Source: Tanypteryx hageni (taxonomy: Eukaryota; Arthropoda; Insecta; Odonata; Petaluridae). Taken from it: DNA of 64,000 nucleotides. Location: positions 62,739,401 through 62,803,400 of the forward strand of contig CM054118.1 in assembly GCA_028673005.1 (NCBI GenBank), in the 5' to 3' direction. This document shows, in pieces, positions 1 through 10,499 of the stretch; within the stretch, counting starts at the first letter, position 1, and each line of letters begins with the position of its first letter. A program made the translations under genes and the position numbers. The notes beneath the pieces are model-generated. The model worked only from the letters and a program-made list of their open reading frames with translations. It was not told where the DNA came from and did no database searches.

Positions 1-459
1 GCTTAGGTATGTTTTTAAACAAAATATCTTCAGCTATTATATTTCTTATTAATACAGTAGTACGGTTTTCTGTCATCTTGAGCACTTTTTAAAAAGAAAA
101 TTATATGCTCGTGTAATAATTCTGTCTGTCTGTAGACATTAAACGTTATTTTTTTAAGATATATTTGGAAATTTCTTTTTGTATTAGATAGCGCTTATCA
201 ATCCATAAATTTTCCTGGCAGATCACAAATTCTCTGTAAAACAGCTTCAATGTCAGAAAATTCAAAATTTTGAAATTATATAGTAGCCAAACTACTGAAG
301 CTAGAGGAGGTTTTCAAGGATGGGGAGGTCAAGTGAGTATCTACATTCCAAAAGTGTGGGTTAAAGCAAAGGAAAGGTGAATCGATCACAGAATTGGTTA
401 TCAGGAATAAGCAAAACCTCTAAAGGCAAGCATTTACTGTTTGATGTTCGTTTCCTTAC

Positions 460-616
460 CTTCTTGAAAGGTTGACAAGTTTGGCGAATGGTTTTTCCCA
501 AGCATACATCTTGATCACTCTTATTCCACGTACAATCTCATCCATTAGGCGAACTCTCTCATCCGTTCTCACAGCACTGCGCATACGGAAAATAGACGAA
601 AGCTTCCCAGTCCACG
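460..616 (-). CDS. ABCC exon e: second intracellular loop
   Basis: Encodes 51 whole codons containing RTDERVRLMDEIVRGIRVI and KMYAWEKPFAKLV. This is the highly conserved coupling loop of ABCC proteins. The acceptor is GTGAAAG|CGTGG and the donor AGAAG|GTAAGG. The next exon lies left of base 460 and is not in the window (1-459 shows no further exon that I can recognise). Confidence 0.93.
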
Positions 617-3600
617 CTTTCACATAAAAATAGTATAACGGGTGAATTATTTACATAAATATCATTTTATATAATACCTTATAGCTAAACTGACAAAATT
701 CTTATTTGCCTCCTCAAGGGCTAAAAATCCGAAAATTTCCATGATGGCAGGCCAAAGGGTACAAACGAAATTTTCATTTTCAGAGGCAAGTTTGACCAAC
801 TAATTATTGTATTCGAACAGTGACTGCTGTATATTTTTAATGGAGATGAAAGAAATGAAAGATATATGTTTAATCGCTCACATTGCAAGGTAACAACGAT
901 GAAAACTGCAGCAATACCCACAACACCAGCGATCCCTATTTCTTGGAAAACCATGTATGCCACGATAATTGCAGCCAATGGTGAGATCCAAAGGTAGTTG
1001 ACTGTTATAGCCACTATATCGAACCTGGCCACGTCATTAGCGAGAAGATTAATTATTTTCCCAATGGCCGTTTCTCCCAATGCAGTGGTACTCAGGCGAA
1101 GAGACTGTGATTAAAGAAAGAAACGTAAATTATTATTACAGATTAGCATGTTTTGCACCACAGCACCTCAATCTCAGCAATTTTGTCATTTTCAGATGGG
1201 CAATTACATTTTTGCTCAAAGAGGTAAACGTGGATAGAATATGGGTTTGGGGATTTCAGATTTAGCATGGGAAAATTCGTGAGACTCCCAGACAGACTTC
1301 TTTTTCAAGATCATCTGTATATCTTTTGCATCATTATGGAATTTAATTTCCTTTAATGTAGAATAATACAGAACTGTATCACCTCTTTAACATTTATAAC
1401 TGCGTAGAACTGCAGTCATTGACTATTTAATAACCACTATTTGAACTATTCTTTATCGTTGAATGCACCAAATGTTTAACAAGCAATAATATTTATTATG
1501 TGAATTATATTGGAATATTTTAAAAACAATTGACATGAAGCAAATATGAAATAACTTAAGATGTATTTTTTATCAGAAATATTAAATTTACGTTTTCCTT
1601 TTATCTGTATAATAATAGGCTGAAAATTTACATTAACATCCTAAATGTCAGAATTAATACAAAGATATGTGGCTTCGCGTTTTGAGATGGATATGGACAA
1701 GTGAAAATATACTTTATGTGCATTGAAATTGATTTTGCAGAGGACCACATCCTAGAGGTATATTTCCTATGAAGAAAAGTTCAGTCTATCCTCCATAACT
1801 TGGAAGTTATATATAGATTCATACCTACCTCAAATCTAGCAAGAAATCCATTGTAAACGGAAACTTGCCCATTGTAATTTTAGTGTCCTTTTATCTTGTA
1901 TGACCTAGTATTTTACTCGATGATTTCCTTTCATTCACTCATAATTGAAGCTTTAGACTGTTGCTCCATCGTCATTTACTCACCTTTCGGTACAAGAGCG
2001 AGCAGCATGCAACTCGCACTCTCATCCCCATTCGAAATGCCTGCAGGGTGTAATGATTTATAATGATGGCGTTGAATGCTGTGCAGAGGACAATTCCAGT
2101 GGCGTATAACAATGCTTCATTACGCTCCATCTTACTGTCAACATGAAAGTAAGACAGCAATTTCCCCAGGAACAGAGGTTGAATTATCCTGTGAGCCAAA
2201 TTTGCATATAAAAACGTTAAAAGGGGTCTTTGTTAACATCAAAGGAGAATTGCAGTTATCGTTGAATGCAAATGATGGATGCATAGGTAATCATAAACCA
2301 TTCAAAATGTAGTCACGTTGTTAGTATTCAATCTGCAGAGGAGTGGTCCTCATATCTTAAGGATCTAAAAATTGTATGCAAAGAGAAAACCCCTCATGCA
2401 GGAGCAGCTGGAAGTATTTTGGTGCCCCAGAGAAGAATTTGTTTCAGAATCTCTTCAGATAATTTTAAGAAAGTCATTTAGATGCACATGTTAATTTTTT
2501 TATTGCTTCTTAAAAATCAAAACATTGACTACGAAAAACTGAAGGGATGCTTTTGAGATTCCAAATTTTCAGTGATAAATGTTGCTATCCAATATGTACC
2601 TACTTGCACAAAATATAGATTCAAGAATAAGCACTTAAGTATAAAAACATAGAGTAAATGGGGATAAGTTTCAGTATGATCATCGTTAAACATACTGTAC
2701 AATATGTATCATTATATATAGACGTTCCTTACAGAGGAGGATATAACATACATATAACATACTAGTAGAAGATGCTTGCATACTGCAAGCATTTCATCTC
2801 ACCTTGAAAAAACATTAATTTTTCAGAGAGATTTTTCATTATGAGAAATATTTATTTAATTCTAAAGGTTTGTCCTCTGGAACTGTTTTCGTTTTTTCAT
2901 TATGGAACAATAATGGAGTAAAACAATCAATCATTTTTGAAATTTTAGGAATATTATACTTTTCCCATATTGGGTTAATAATGCCACACATTTCTGCGAA
3001 ATTTTAAATTTATAGCACAATTAGAAGTGAAATAACATTTATCTAATTGTTTAAATTTAAATAATTTTTAACGGGTGCAATAACAATTTCATGGATACAA
3101 TGAAATGTTTATTCATTTACATAGACTAAACTCTAAATTATTTAAAAATTTCATCTCCCTAACTCACCTCGTAGTGTCTAAACAGTTACCTATTTGTTTA
3201 AACTTTAAGAATTTTTAACTGCTAAACAAATTAAAATATCAAAATTTGTATAATCCCTATTTCGTTTTTTTACAAATACTACCTCAAAAAAATTTCAGCT
3301 CCATAGCAGATTCGGGAATACATAAACCTTGAAAATTTGTTTAAACAATTGCGAATTTTTAGGGGCCGCATTGTTGCACTTTTTCAAGATTTTCGTTTTT
3401 TCTAGTCGGTTTTGCATAAAATCCTACCAAAAAAAATTTCGAATCTCCAGCTCATCTGGAAGTGCTGAAATTTTTTTTAGAGGTAGGAAATGTAAAAAAA
3501 CGAAATAGGGATTATACAAATTTTGATATTTTAATTTGTTTGGCAGTTAAAAATTCTAAAAGTTTAAACAATTAGATTACTGTTAATATTTAGAATCAAA

Positions 3601-6110
3601 AAATATTTGTTATGATGAAATATCTGTCTGAAAAATGAATGTTTTTCAAGGTGAGATGATATGCTTGCAGTATGCAAGCACCTTCTACTATCATTATATA
3701 TTGACGTTTCTTACAGAGGAGGATATAACATACTAGTAGAAGGTGCTTGCATACTGCAAGCATTTCATCTCACTTTTAAAAAAACATTAATTTTTCAAAC
3801 AGATATTTCATCATTACAAATATTCTATTAATTCTAAAGATTTCACCTCCGCAGCGATTTTCGTTTTTCCCACATGTAAAAATAATAGTTTAAAACAATC
3901 CCCAAATGTTGCAATTTTAAACATTTTTCACTTTCTCCATTATGGGGTACTAATGCTACACATTTCAGCCAAATTTTAAAGTTGTAGCACTTCTAGAAGT
4001 AAAATAATATTTTTCTAATTGTTTAAAATTTAACATTTTTAACGGCCGCCGCAATATATATATGGAGAGATTGAAATGTTTATTTGTGCAAATGCACTGT
4101 TCTGTAAATAATTTGAAAATTGCAGCTTCCTAGCTCATCCCGTAGTGCCTAAAATAATTATTAAACTTTTATGTTCAAATGGGGTTAAAACAACCCCTAT
4201 AATTTACAATTTAAAATTTTCGAATTTTATAGTTGATTATGAGAAAAGTTCTATAATCTTGCAAAATCTCAGCTTCCTAAACCTATTAGATTGGTCTACA
4301 CACTGGATTGCGTTTTCCCATGCTAACTTATGGGAGATATTCCGGTGTCTCTGGAGTCGAACCCAAGACACTGTAAGCAAAAGTGACAATAATTCCTAAT
4401 AGATATTGCGGCCATCTAGCAACACTGAAAATTTCATCTTTCTAGCTTACCGGCAAGTGCCCATAATTAATTTACAAAAATGGCAACTTTCGGAATTTCT
4501 GGAGTCGAACTCATGTCACTTAGGTAAGAAGTCTTATTTTATCTGAAGGTTTCTCCATCATATCTACAAAAACTAAGACTTTGAGCTCTCTAGCTCTTGT
4601 AGTTTGGGCTGGACATTAGTATCCTCCTATATGTTATCTCCTCCTCTGTAAGAGTCGTCGATATATAATGATAACCGGGAGTTATAAAATGCCAACGTAA
4701 GGGTAGAGCAGACTTTGTTATAAAGGAAATTCATTGTCAGAGGCTTTGTTAATCGAGGTATGTCTGTGATTAGGTATCTCCAATAGATGTATTAAGGATA
4801 GCTAATGGAGATATCTAAGAAAAGTACTTATTTTAAAAATATTTTATATTTATTCTTGAATTCACTTTTTGCCATAAGACAATCTCAATAATTCTCTAGT
4901 TCAGCTTTTCTAAAGCAGAGAGCCAAGAAGGGGCTATGAAAAGTTTTATGATTAGTTATCGATCCAAAAAAATTTAAAGATGCACTACTTAACAAGAAAG
5001 AAAAGTTTGGGTGGCTAAATTTCATTATTACGTCACGGTATGCAGCAAGATATTTCTTTAAGTTATTAAAAAAGTCAAGGTACATTGCTCTAGTTAACAT
5101 AGCGTAGAGTTAGTTAGTGCTCACCATCACCACTGGGCTCTTTTGCAGCCTTATTGTGCTCTTCTGCAGCCTTATTGTTCTCTTCTGCATTGCTTAAAAT
5201 CATGTTTCTTATCACCAATAATTTAATTCATTTGATTGAATTCTTTTTAAATGCATCTAAGAATATTAAGAATAACTTAGACATTGGTTTGATTTTATTT
5301 ATGCGTTGTGCTCATCACATTGAAAAGGTAGCGAAACTCTAAACTGGATAATGGTTGGTGCCTCGAGCCAACTCTGTTCCCACACCATCCATTAATGTAT
5401 TTGTTTGTGCATTTTTGGGAGCGCATTATTTTCAACCTAAAATTCTATCTCTTGAGCTATACTTGATTATTGGTATCTTAACAAATATTCTCTCTATTTG
5501 ATGGGATAAAAGAGTTTATATTATTTACCTTATACATAGTTCGTTTACACTGAGGAGAAACCCATAGGAAAAATAGGTCGGGCCAAATGTCTTGAGGACT
5601 GCGATGAGAAGGCTGGGCTTCTTATCTCCAGATTTGCTTTTTTCAACTTGGATCTTCCAATTCCTAAGGAATGAAGCTTCCATTAATATGCAAAAATATT
5701 TTAATAATACTTATGGCATTCAGATCATTTTATAAATCTGATAAATTCAAAAATTTTAATAGAAATTGATATTTAAATTATAGTATGATTTATTTATAAA
5801 ATGAAATTATTTTGAATGCTGGAAAATTTTAATGGGAATGGAAACTCAATAACATCAGCCAAAAGAATTACTCAAAATAGGCTTTAGAAAATGTCATTAT
5901 TACATTTCACTGCAGTCTTTCGATAGAAAAATACAATAATATCTCTTAGAGCATTTGTGAAGTTAAACATAGCAAGTAAGGTTGATAAAAGTTATTCACC
6001 TTTCCAGTTCGTCACCTACATATTCTGAACTGTCGCAGGGGACTGGTTTGTGCAGGTCGTCTTCGACGATAGGTTTCTTATATCCTAGCTTAAACAATGC
6101 AATGGTCCAC
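460..6110 (-). CDS. ABCC (MRP4-like) ABC transporter, partial, five internal exons
   Basis: ATP-binding cassette exporter of subfamily C. It acts at the plasma membrane and moves organic anions and conjugates. Five minus-strand exons (6000-6110, 5529-5663, 1984-2188, 882-1104, 460-616) join with matching phases into about 274 codons. They cover the N-terminal linker, the elbow helix and the first four or so helices of membrane domain 1. Recognisable family motifs in order: KKPSL, IIQPLFLGKLLSYF, LLYRK-SLRLS across an exon junction, GKIINLLANDVARFD and EIVRGIRVIKMYAWEKPF. These match human ABCC4 and Drosophila l(2)03659-type proteins by my recall of the family. The first coding exon, which should hold an NPL..AN..S..FFW motif, was not found up to 21 kb. 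The rest of membrane domain 1, domain 2 and both nucleotide-binding domains lie left of the window. The exact member of the ABCC4 group is inferred. Confidence 0.93.
882..1104 (-). CDS. ABCC exon d: first intracellular loop and TM3-TM4
   Basis: Encodes 74 codons: SLRLSTTALGETAIGKIINL, then ANDVARFD, then two hydrophobic helices with PLAAIIVAYMVFQEIG between them. The NLLANDVARFD block is diagnostic of ABCC membrane domain 1. The acceptor is AATCACAG|TCTC and the donor GCAAT|GTGAGC. Confidence 0.94.
1984..2188 (-). CDS. ABCC exon c: TM1-TM2
   Basis: Encodes 68 codons beginning IIQPLFLGKLLSYF and ending MGMRVRVACCSLLYRK. This is the ABCC signature running through TM1-TM2 into the first intracellular loop. 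The acceptor is CTCACAG|G and the donor CGAAAG|GTGAGT. The intron upstream (2189-5528) is 3.3 kb and holds the foldback repeats at 2710-4680. Confidence 0.94.
2710..4680. repeat. Tandem foldback repeat in an ABCC intron
   Basis: Element 1 runs from 2764 to 3689. Its ends are inverted copies of AGTAGAAGRTGCTTGCATAC. Its inner arms, about 3180-3300 and 3465-3590, are near-perfect inverted copies sharing CAAATTAAAATATCAAAATT. A second copy starts at 3735 and matches the left arm of element 1 (2764-3240) with a period of about 971 bp, but has no recognisable right arm. A short flanking module containing CTTACAGAGGAGGATATAAC occurs before copy 1 (about 2722), between the copies (about 3709), and inverted after copy 2 (about 4630-4670). 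No protein is encoded. This looks like a foldback transposon that was tandemly duplicated. Confidence 0.75.
5529..5663 (-). CDS. ABCC exon b: elbow helix and start of TM1
   Basis: Encodes 44 whole codons including DKKPSLLIAVLKTFG and TYFSYGFLLSVNELCI. This is the KPSL elbow and start of the first helix in ABCC4-type transporters. The acceptor is TCCTTAG|GAATTGG and the donor ATAAG|GTAAAT. The phase fits both neighbours. Confidence 0.92.
6000..6110 (-). CDS. ABCC exon a: cytosolic N-terminal linker
   Basis: Encodes WTIALFKLGYKKPIVEDDL and on to GDELE, the ABCC segment before the first membrane helix (compare PLFKIGHKRRLEEDDMY in ABCC4). The acceptor CCGCAG precedes it and the donor is GAAAG|GTGAAT. 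It enters with one base of a split codon and leaves with AG, which joins the next exon to give Arg. Confidence 0.9.
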
Positions 6111-7560
6111 CTGCGGTACAAGAAAATATATAAAACTGTGTAATTTATAACTAATAAAAAATGGAGAAACCTTCTTATAACCATGAAAATAATAAAAACG
6201 AAATCCATGCCAGTTTAGGAGAAATTATTCCAGGGGCTGAACCTTCATGCAATCTCATAAACTCCGGGTTTAGGAGATACTATTTTACATATGCATGAAG
6301 TACACAAGCAATAAAGGTGGTGCTTGGCTGATCAGGTATTTCATCATCTTGAATGTCTGTCCTGCCATTTTAGAAGTTTCTGAACCAACTTCATATCTGT
6401 GTACACTGAAATAATTTCTCGGTGGCCTTAAGGAGATTGCTCTCCTTTTGTACATAAATATCGAATTGCTTTTCAAATATCCATTTGAAACCACATTTCT
6501 ATATGCTCACCCATTCGTATCTTATGTTTAATTAAATAGTTAGGTTCTGTCACCTAGTGAATAAAATGACGCTTATTAGTAACCAACAAACATACCTAGA
6601 CTGTTATTTATACGATTTTATGCAGGCTAGTATCTAATTTCCTGAAGTGATATAGTATTGTATTTAATGAATTTGTCTGGAATCATGATGTCTAGTATAA
6701 CCATTACTCAAAGTTTCCATAGTTCGTGGGATATATTTATCATCCGCATTTATAAACGTTCAATGAATTTCGGTGGCAGGAAATTTTTTCTGTTAATCTT
6801 ATTTTACGTGGTTAATACCTAGGCAAATAATTGGAGTATGTCACTGGAGGAAGTAAACAAAAAGCCTCCATTATTTTCAAGTAACTGCTTACATATGGTT
6901 GGTGTTCTTTATAATATTGGCATGTATATTTTGCAGAAAGGCCTCAAATATTTAGTAACATAGACTCCTCTATTTCATTTTGTGGTATGTGCTCCTTTTC
7001 AAAAGCATGTTATAACGTTAAAATTGGTTGACACATGTTTTCAACATAATTTATTTGCAATTCTCACACTCCAATACCTTCCCCTCTCCTCCCTCCCTAC
7101 CACGATGCGTGCACATTTAAAATGACTTATAACGTTAAAATAGGTTGTTAAACATTTCTTAAAAAACGGAAAAAAGGTTGCACACCCCTGCACCTAACCA
7201 GATGGGCAAGCATTCACAACCCCTCCCAGATGATGCAATTCTCACCCTTCCATCCCCTCCCCTTTCTTCTTACCAGTATGCAGGCGGATCGACCTCCCCC
7301 ATCTCTGATCATTAGGGAAGGAGAAATCTTTTATCGTAGATAGAGAGAAATGCAGTTCAAAATTCCTCATATTAAACGTTTAATTCACATATTTTGGGAA
7401 AATTTTAACGGGATATTGCCTTGGCAACCCATTACATTGTTAAATCTCGAAATCCTATTATTACTTGAAAGCATGCTTTGAATGCTTTTAATACGAGAGA
7501 GAGAAGGAAGGAGGGGGAAATTATTTTCATAGCAACGAATGTAAACAACATTCGTTTCGC
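6111..7560. other. Region without recognised genes upstream of the first ABCC exon found
   Basis: AT-rich non-coding sequence with a few C-rich patches (7078-7110, 7245-7275). No exon with splice signals and family similarity was seen. It should be an intron or the 5' flank of the ABCC gene. Confidence 0.4.
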
Positions 7561-7850
7561 TATTAGGCGGCCCCCTGTTTGCATGGTTTGAGGGGACCGC
7601 GCAAATTCAGCTGTTCCGTCCTTTGGAAGGGACGCTCAGCCGTTGGCCCCCCTGGTGTTATTCGTAAGAGCAGGCAAATGCCGGCACCGGGTTTCCCTCC
7701 TCCCTTCTGTGTGTGTGTCCGGTGTGGAAGGCAACGGGAAACCACCACACCGTGTTTGTATATTCCCTAGTTAAAACCAATTAATTAATTGGTAGGACCT
7801 GTCGTAAGACAGAACACGAATGAATGAATGAACCAGCGAAGCGGTAACGC
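7560..7850 (+). repeat. Possible LINE or SINE tail
   Basis: A GC-richer block contains GGAAGGCAACGGGAAACCAC, a phrase I associate with the non-coding 3' parts of some insect non-LTR elements. It ends in a short tetranucleotide-like tail (GAATGAATGAATGAA near 7820). Open frames on both strands over 7563-7770 show no domain. The classification is tentative. Confidence 0.35.
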
Positions 7851-7852
7851 CT

Positions 7853-8080
7853 TAGGCTAGCCGTCCACTGGCTGCGTGTTCGTCCGAAAACGCGCGAACA
7901 CGCACGAACTATCCCAACTATGATAGTTCAGAGATATTGCAGATCGTCCACTAGACACGGTTTTATTCGCGCGTTTACGGACGAATAGTTGCGAAGTGCA
8001 AACCATCTCGTCAAGTTTGGATTTTCGGGCGTGGCCGCATCTTTTCATTTAACATTTACATCATGGACTCAGAAAATGAA
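7853..8080 (+). mobile_element. Possible PIF-Harbinger end with a short exon-like start
   Basis: GGCTAGCCGTCCACTGG follows a TTA, the usual target of PIF-Harbinger elements. About 200 bp inward is ATGGACTCAGAAAATGAATA followed by AACAG|GTTAGT, which looks like a tiny first coding exon with a donor site. No matching right terminus was found, so the element is truncated or misread. Confidence 0.35.
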
Positions 8081-8781
8081 TACAACAGGTTAGTTTTTAT
8101 TTGCACATACTTCATACTTTCAAAATACTTATTTGTTTACAATCAATTAACGTACAAGACATTAAAATAAGAAGGCTAAAGAAACTAAAAATTAATATCT
8201 ATTGATAAGTAGTACTTAATAGGGAGTAATTATTCTTTACGATCACTGGCAGAGTTACGATTGTTTGAAGGGTTTATGGACACGTCTGGTCCGTCCGTCG
8301 TAACTTTCATCTGCTAAACCGCTAGACGGGTTTTAATTAAATTAAGTATGAGTGATTGCTATTAAAATTTATCGCCCAATTGTGATTTTGAACTGAATCC
8401 GTCAATTAGAACTTCCACTTTACATAATTACTTTAATAAACTTATACATACTAATATCTCGTTAAATGGCATCCGTCAAGCAATAATGAAATACCAAAAT
8501 TTTCTCTCCGTTTCTCTTATATAAGATCGGTAAGATAAATATTAAAAACTTTATTTGAATAGAGAACAACATTTACTACAAGAAAGTACATACTTACAAG
8601 TTATAGTTTCGGAGATAGAAATTCTAGAAAATCCCGCGAAAAACATCGCGTATTTTGTTTACATTGATCTCTAAGGCGGTTCTCTCGGCAAGCAACAATT
8701 AAAATCCATGTTTTTATGCGTTCTTTGCACGAAGTGAACGCATATAGGGAAGGTCGATTCCGTCCGTCCGTCCGCATGTTA

Positions 8782-9470
8782 AACTCGGAAACTGCTTCAC
8801 GCATTATATTGAAATTTGGTGTTGGAGAGTTTTGCTAAAATTTATCGATCGATTTCAATTTTAGTCAAAATCGAACAACAATGATGACCACTTTACATGA
8901 AGACCTACAATGTTCTTTTGTTTCAACTCAGGAACCGCTGGACGTATTTTGATAAAATTTGGCATTGAGGAGTTTTGCTAAAATTGGTACACTGATTCCA
9001 ATTTTGGTTAAAATCGGACAAAAATGACGACCACTTTACATGAAGACCTACAATATTCCTTTGTTTCAACTCGGGAACTGCTGGACTTATTTTGATGAAA
9101 TTTGGTATCGGGGAGTTTTGCTAAGATTGCTAGACCGATTCCAATTTTGGCTAAAATCGGAAAAAAATGACCACTTTACATGAAGACCAACATGTAGTTT
9201 ACAATGTTCGTTAAAACTCGGGAACCGCTTGATGTATTTTGATGAAATTTGGTATTGGGGAATTTTGCTAAAATCGGTCTTTCGATTCCAATTTTGGTTA
9301 AAATCGGACAAAAATGACGATCACTGTACATGATTGTTTCAGCTCGGGAACCGCTTGACAGATTGTGATGAAATTTGGTATTGGTGACTTTTGTTAACAT
9401 TAATTGACCGATTCCAATTTTGGTTAAAATCGGACAATTATTACTACTTTACATGAAGACCTACACGTAT
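8782..9470. repeat. Five-copy tandem repeat, 126-147 bp units
   Basis: The phrase AACTCGGGAACCGCT..GA.GTATTTTGATGAAATTTGG starts at 8782, 8925, 9068, 9215 and 9341. Each unit continues through TTTTGCTAAAAT and CCAATTTTGGTTAAAATCGG to CACTTTACATGAAGACC. Units diverge by roughly 10-20 percent. The open frames over it are by-products of the repeat. The segment after it (9475-9660) has a diverged copy at 56540-56750. Confidence 0.85.
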
Positions 9471-9474
9471 TTGG

Positions 9475-9660
9475 ATAAAGAACAACATTTATTACAAGAT
9501 ACTCCCCGAGATTACATAATTACGACTTACAATTAGAGTTTCGGGGATGAAAAATCGAGAATCGCCTAATCTTTCGATACCGTTTCGTACGTAGGTATTT
9601 CTCATAAGCACGCCTTTGAAATCTTATGTGTAATCCATTTATGGAGTATACTTTTCCATC
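9475..9660. repeat. Dispersed repeat, copy A
   Basis: The phrases CTAATCTTTCGATACCGTTT, TATTTCTCATAA, GCCTTTGAAATC and CATTTATGGAGTATACTTTT recur in the same order at about 56650-56750. The family is unknown. The copy directly follows the 126-147 bp tandem array and may be the unique tail of the same element. Confidence 0.6.
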
Positions 9661-9871
9661 TTGTTTACGGGAAGGAGTACATTTGAATGTAGAACATTAA
9701 TGATTTGCATATTAAAATTACTTAGAATCACGGTAGGAGTTCAAGGCTTGAAACTACGAACGCCTAACAAACGAGATCAGTTTTTAACGCGAGAATTTGA
9801 TGCATTCTTATTTTTAGTGATTCGCATTGCTGCCGGCTTCGTGTAATTGGGTACCGTTGACTTGGATAATA

Positions 9872-10489
9872 CAGGTTTCCCTCTCTTTATGCGGGTTCGT
9901 TTTATGCGAATTCGCTATTATGCGACAAACTTATTGCTACCGGAATTTCTTTTTATGCGTCTTTGATTCGCTCTTATGCGGTTAAGCGGCCAGTGCAATA
10001 CAAATGAAAGAAAGTTCACTACACCACAAGGCGACTATTCAGCCTCTCGTCTCTGATGCTGTGCGTATCAGTACTACAGTAAAAGAGATGAGAGTCGAGA
10101 GGATATTGTAGAATGGAGGTGAGACGGAGATTTCTTGTGATACTTTGAGCACACTTGAGAAATTTTGTCTCCTTGCCCGCGGAACTTGCGTTGTGCCAAG
10201 ACAACCCTCCAGCACTTTTAACCTTCACTATTATGTCAGTCACAACAGCCACCACTTGTGCTCGTCTGCTTCCTTTTATTGGCGAGTATAATTTACAGTG
10301 TTGTTTAAAGTTTGTGTTTAGCGCATACGAAGTCGTTATGGAGCGAAAGAAGTGTGTCTTGGGGGAGTTAGGATTGCTTGTGGAACGTATCCCTATCTTT
10401 TACATATAAATATGGGTTCTGTTTATGCGAATTCGCTTTAAGTGCCACTTTCCTGGAACGCAACTCCCGCATAAAGAGAGGGAAACCTA
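9872..10489. mobile_element. MITE, Tc1/mariner-pogo type (TA duplication)
   Basis: Inverted ends CAGGTTTCCCTCTCTTTATG (left) and TAGGTTTCCCTCTCTTTATG (right, reversed) lie between TA dinucleotides at 9870-9871 and 10490-10491. The element is 618 bp. The ends are rich in TTATGCGAATTCGC-like phrases, also repeated inside. The open frames inside (10019-10409) have no domain, so it is non-autonomous. Confidence 0.8.
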
Positions 10490-10499
10490 TAGCTTTGCG

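Noticed and set aside
4340..4525. GGGTTCGACTCCAG strings (minus strand) as tRNA B-boxes
   Set aside because: No A-box at a suitable distance and no cloverleaf. A similar string occurs at 18018-18035, so it is a dispersed word.
7563..7770. Overlapping 61- and 63-codon frames on opposite strands
   Set aside because: GC-rich repeat tail. No domain on either strand.
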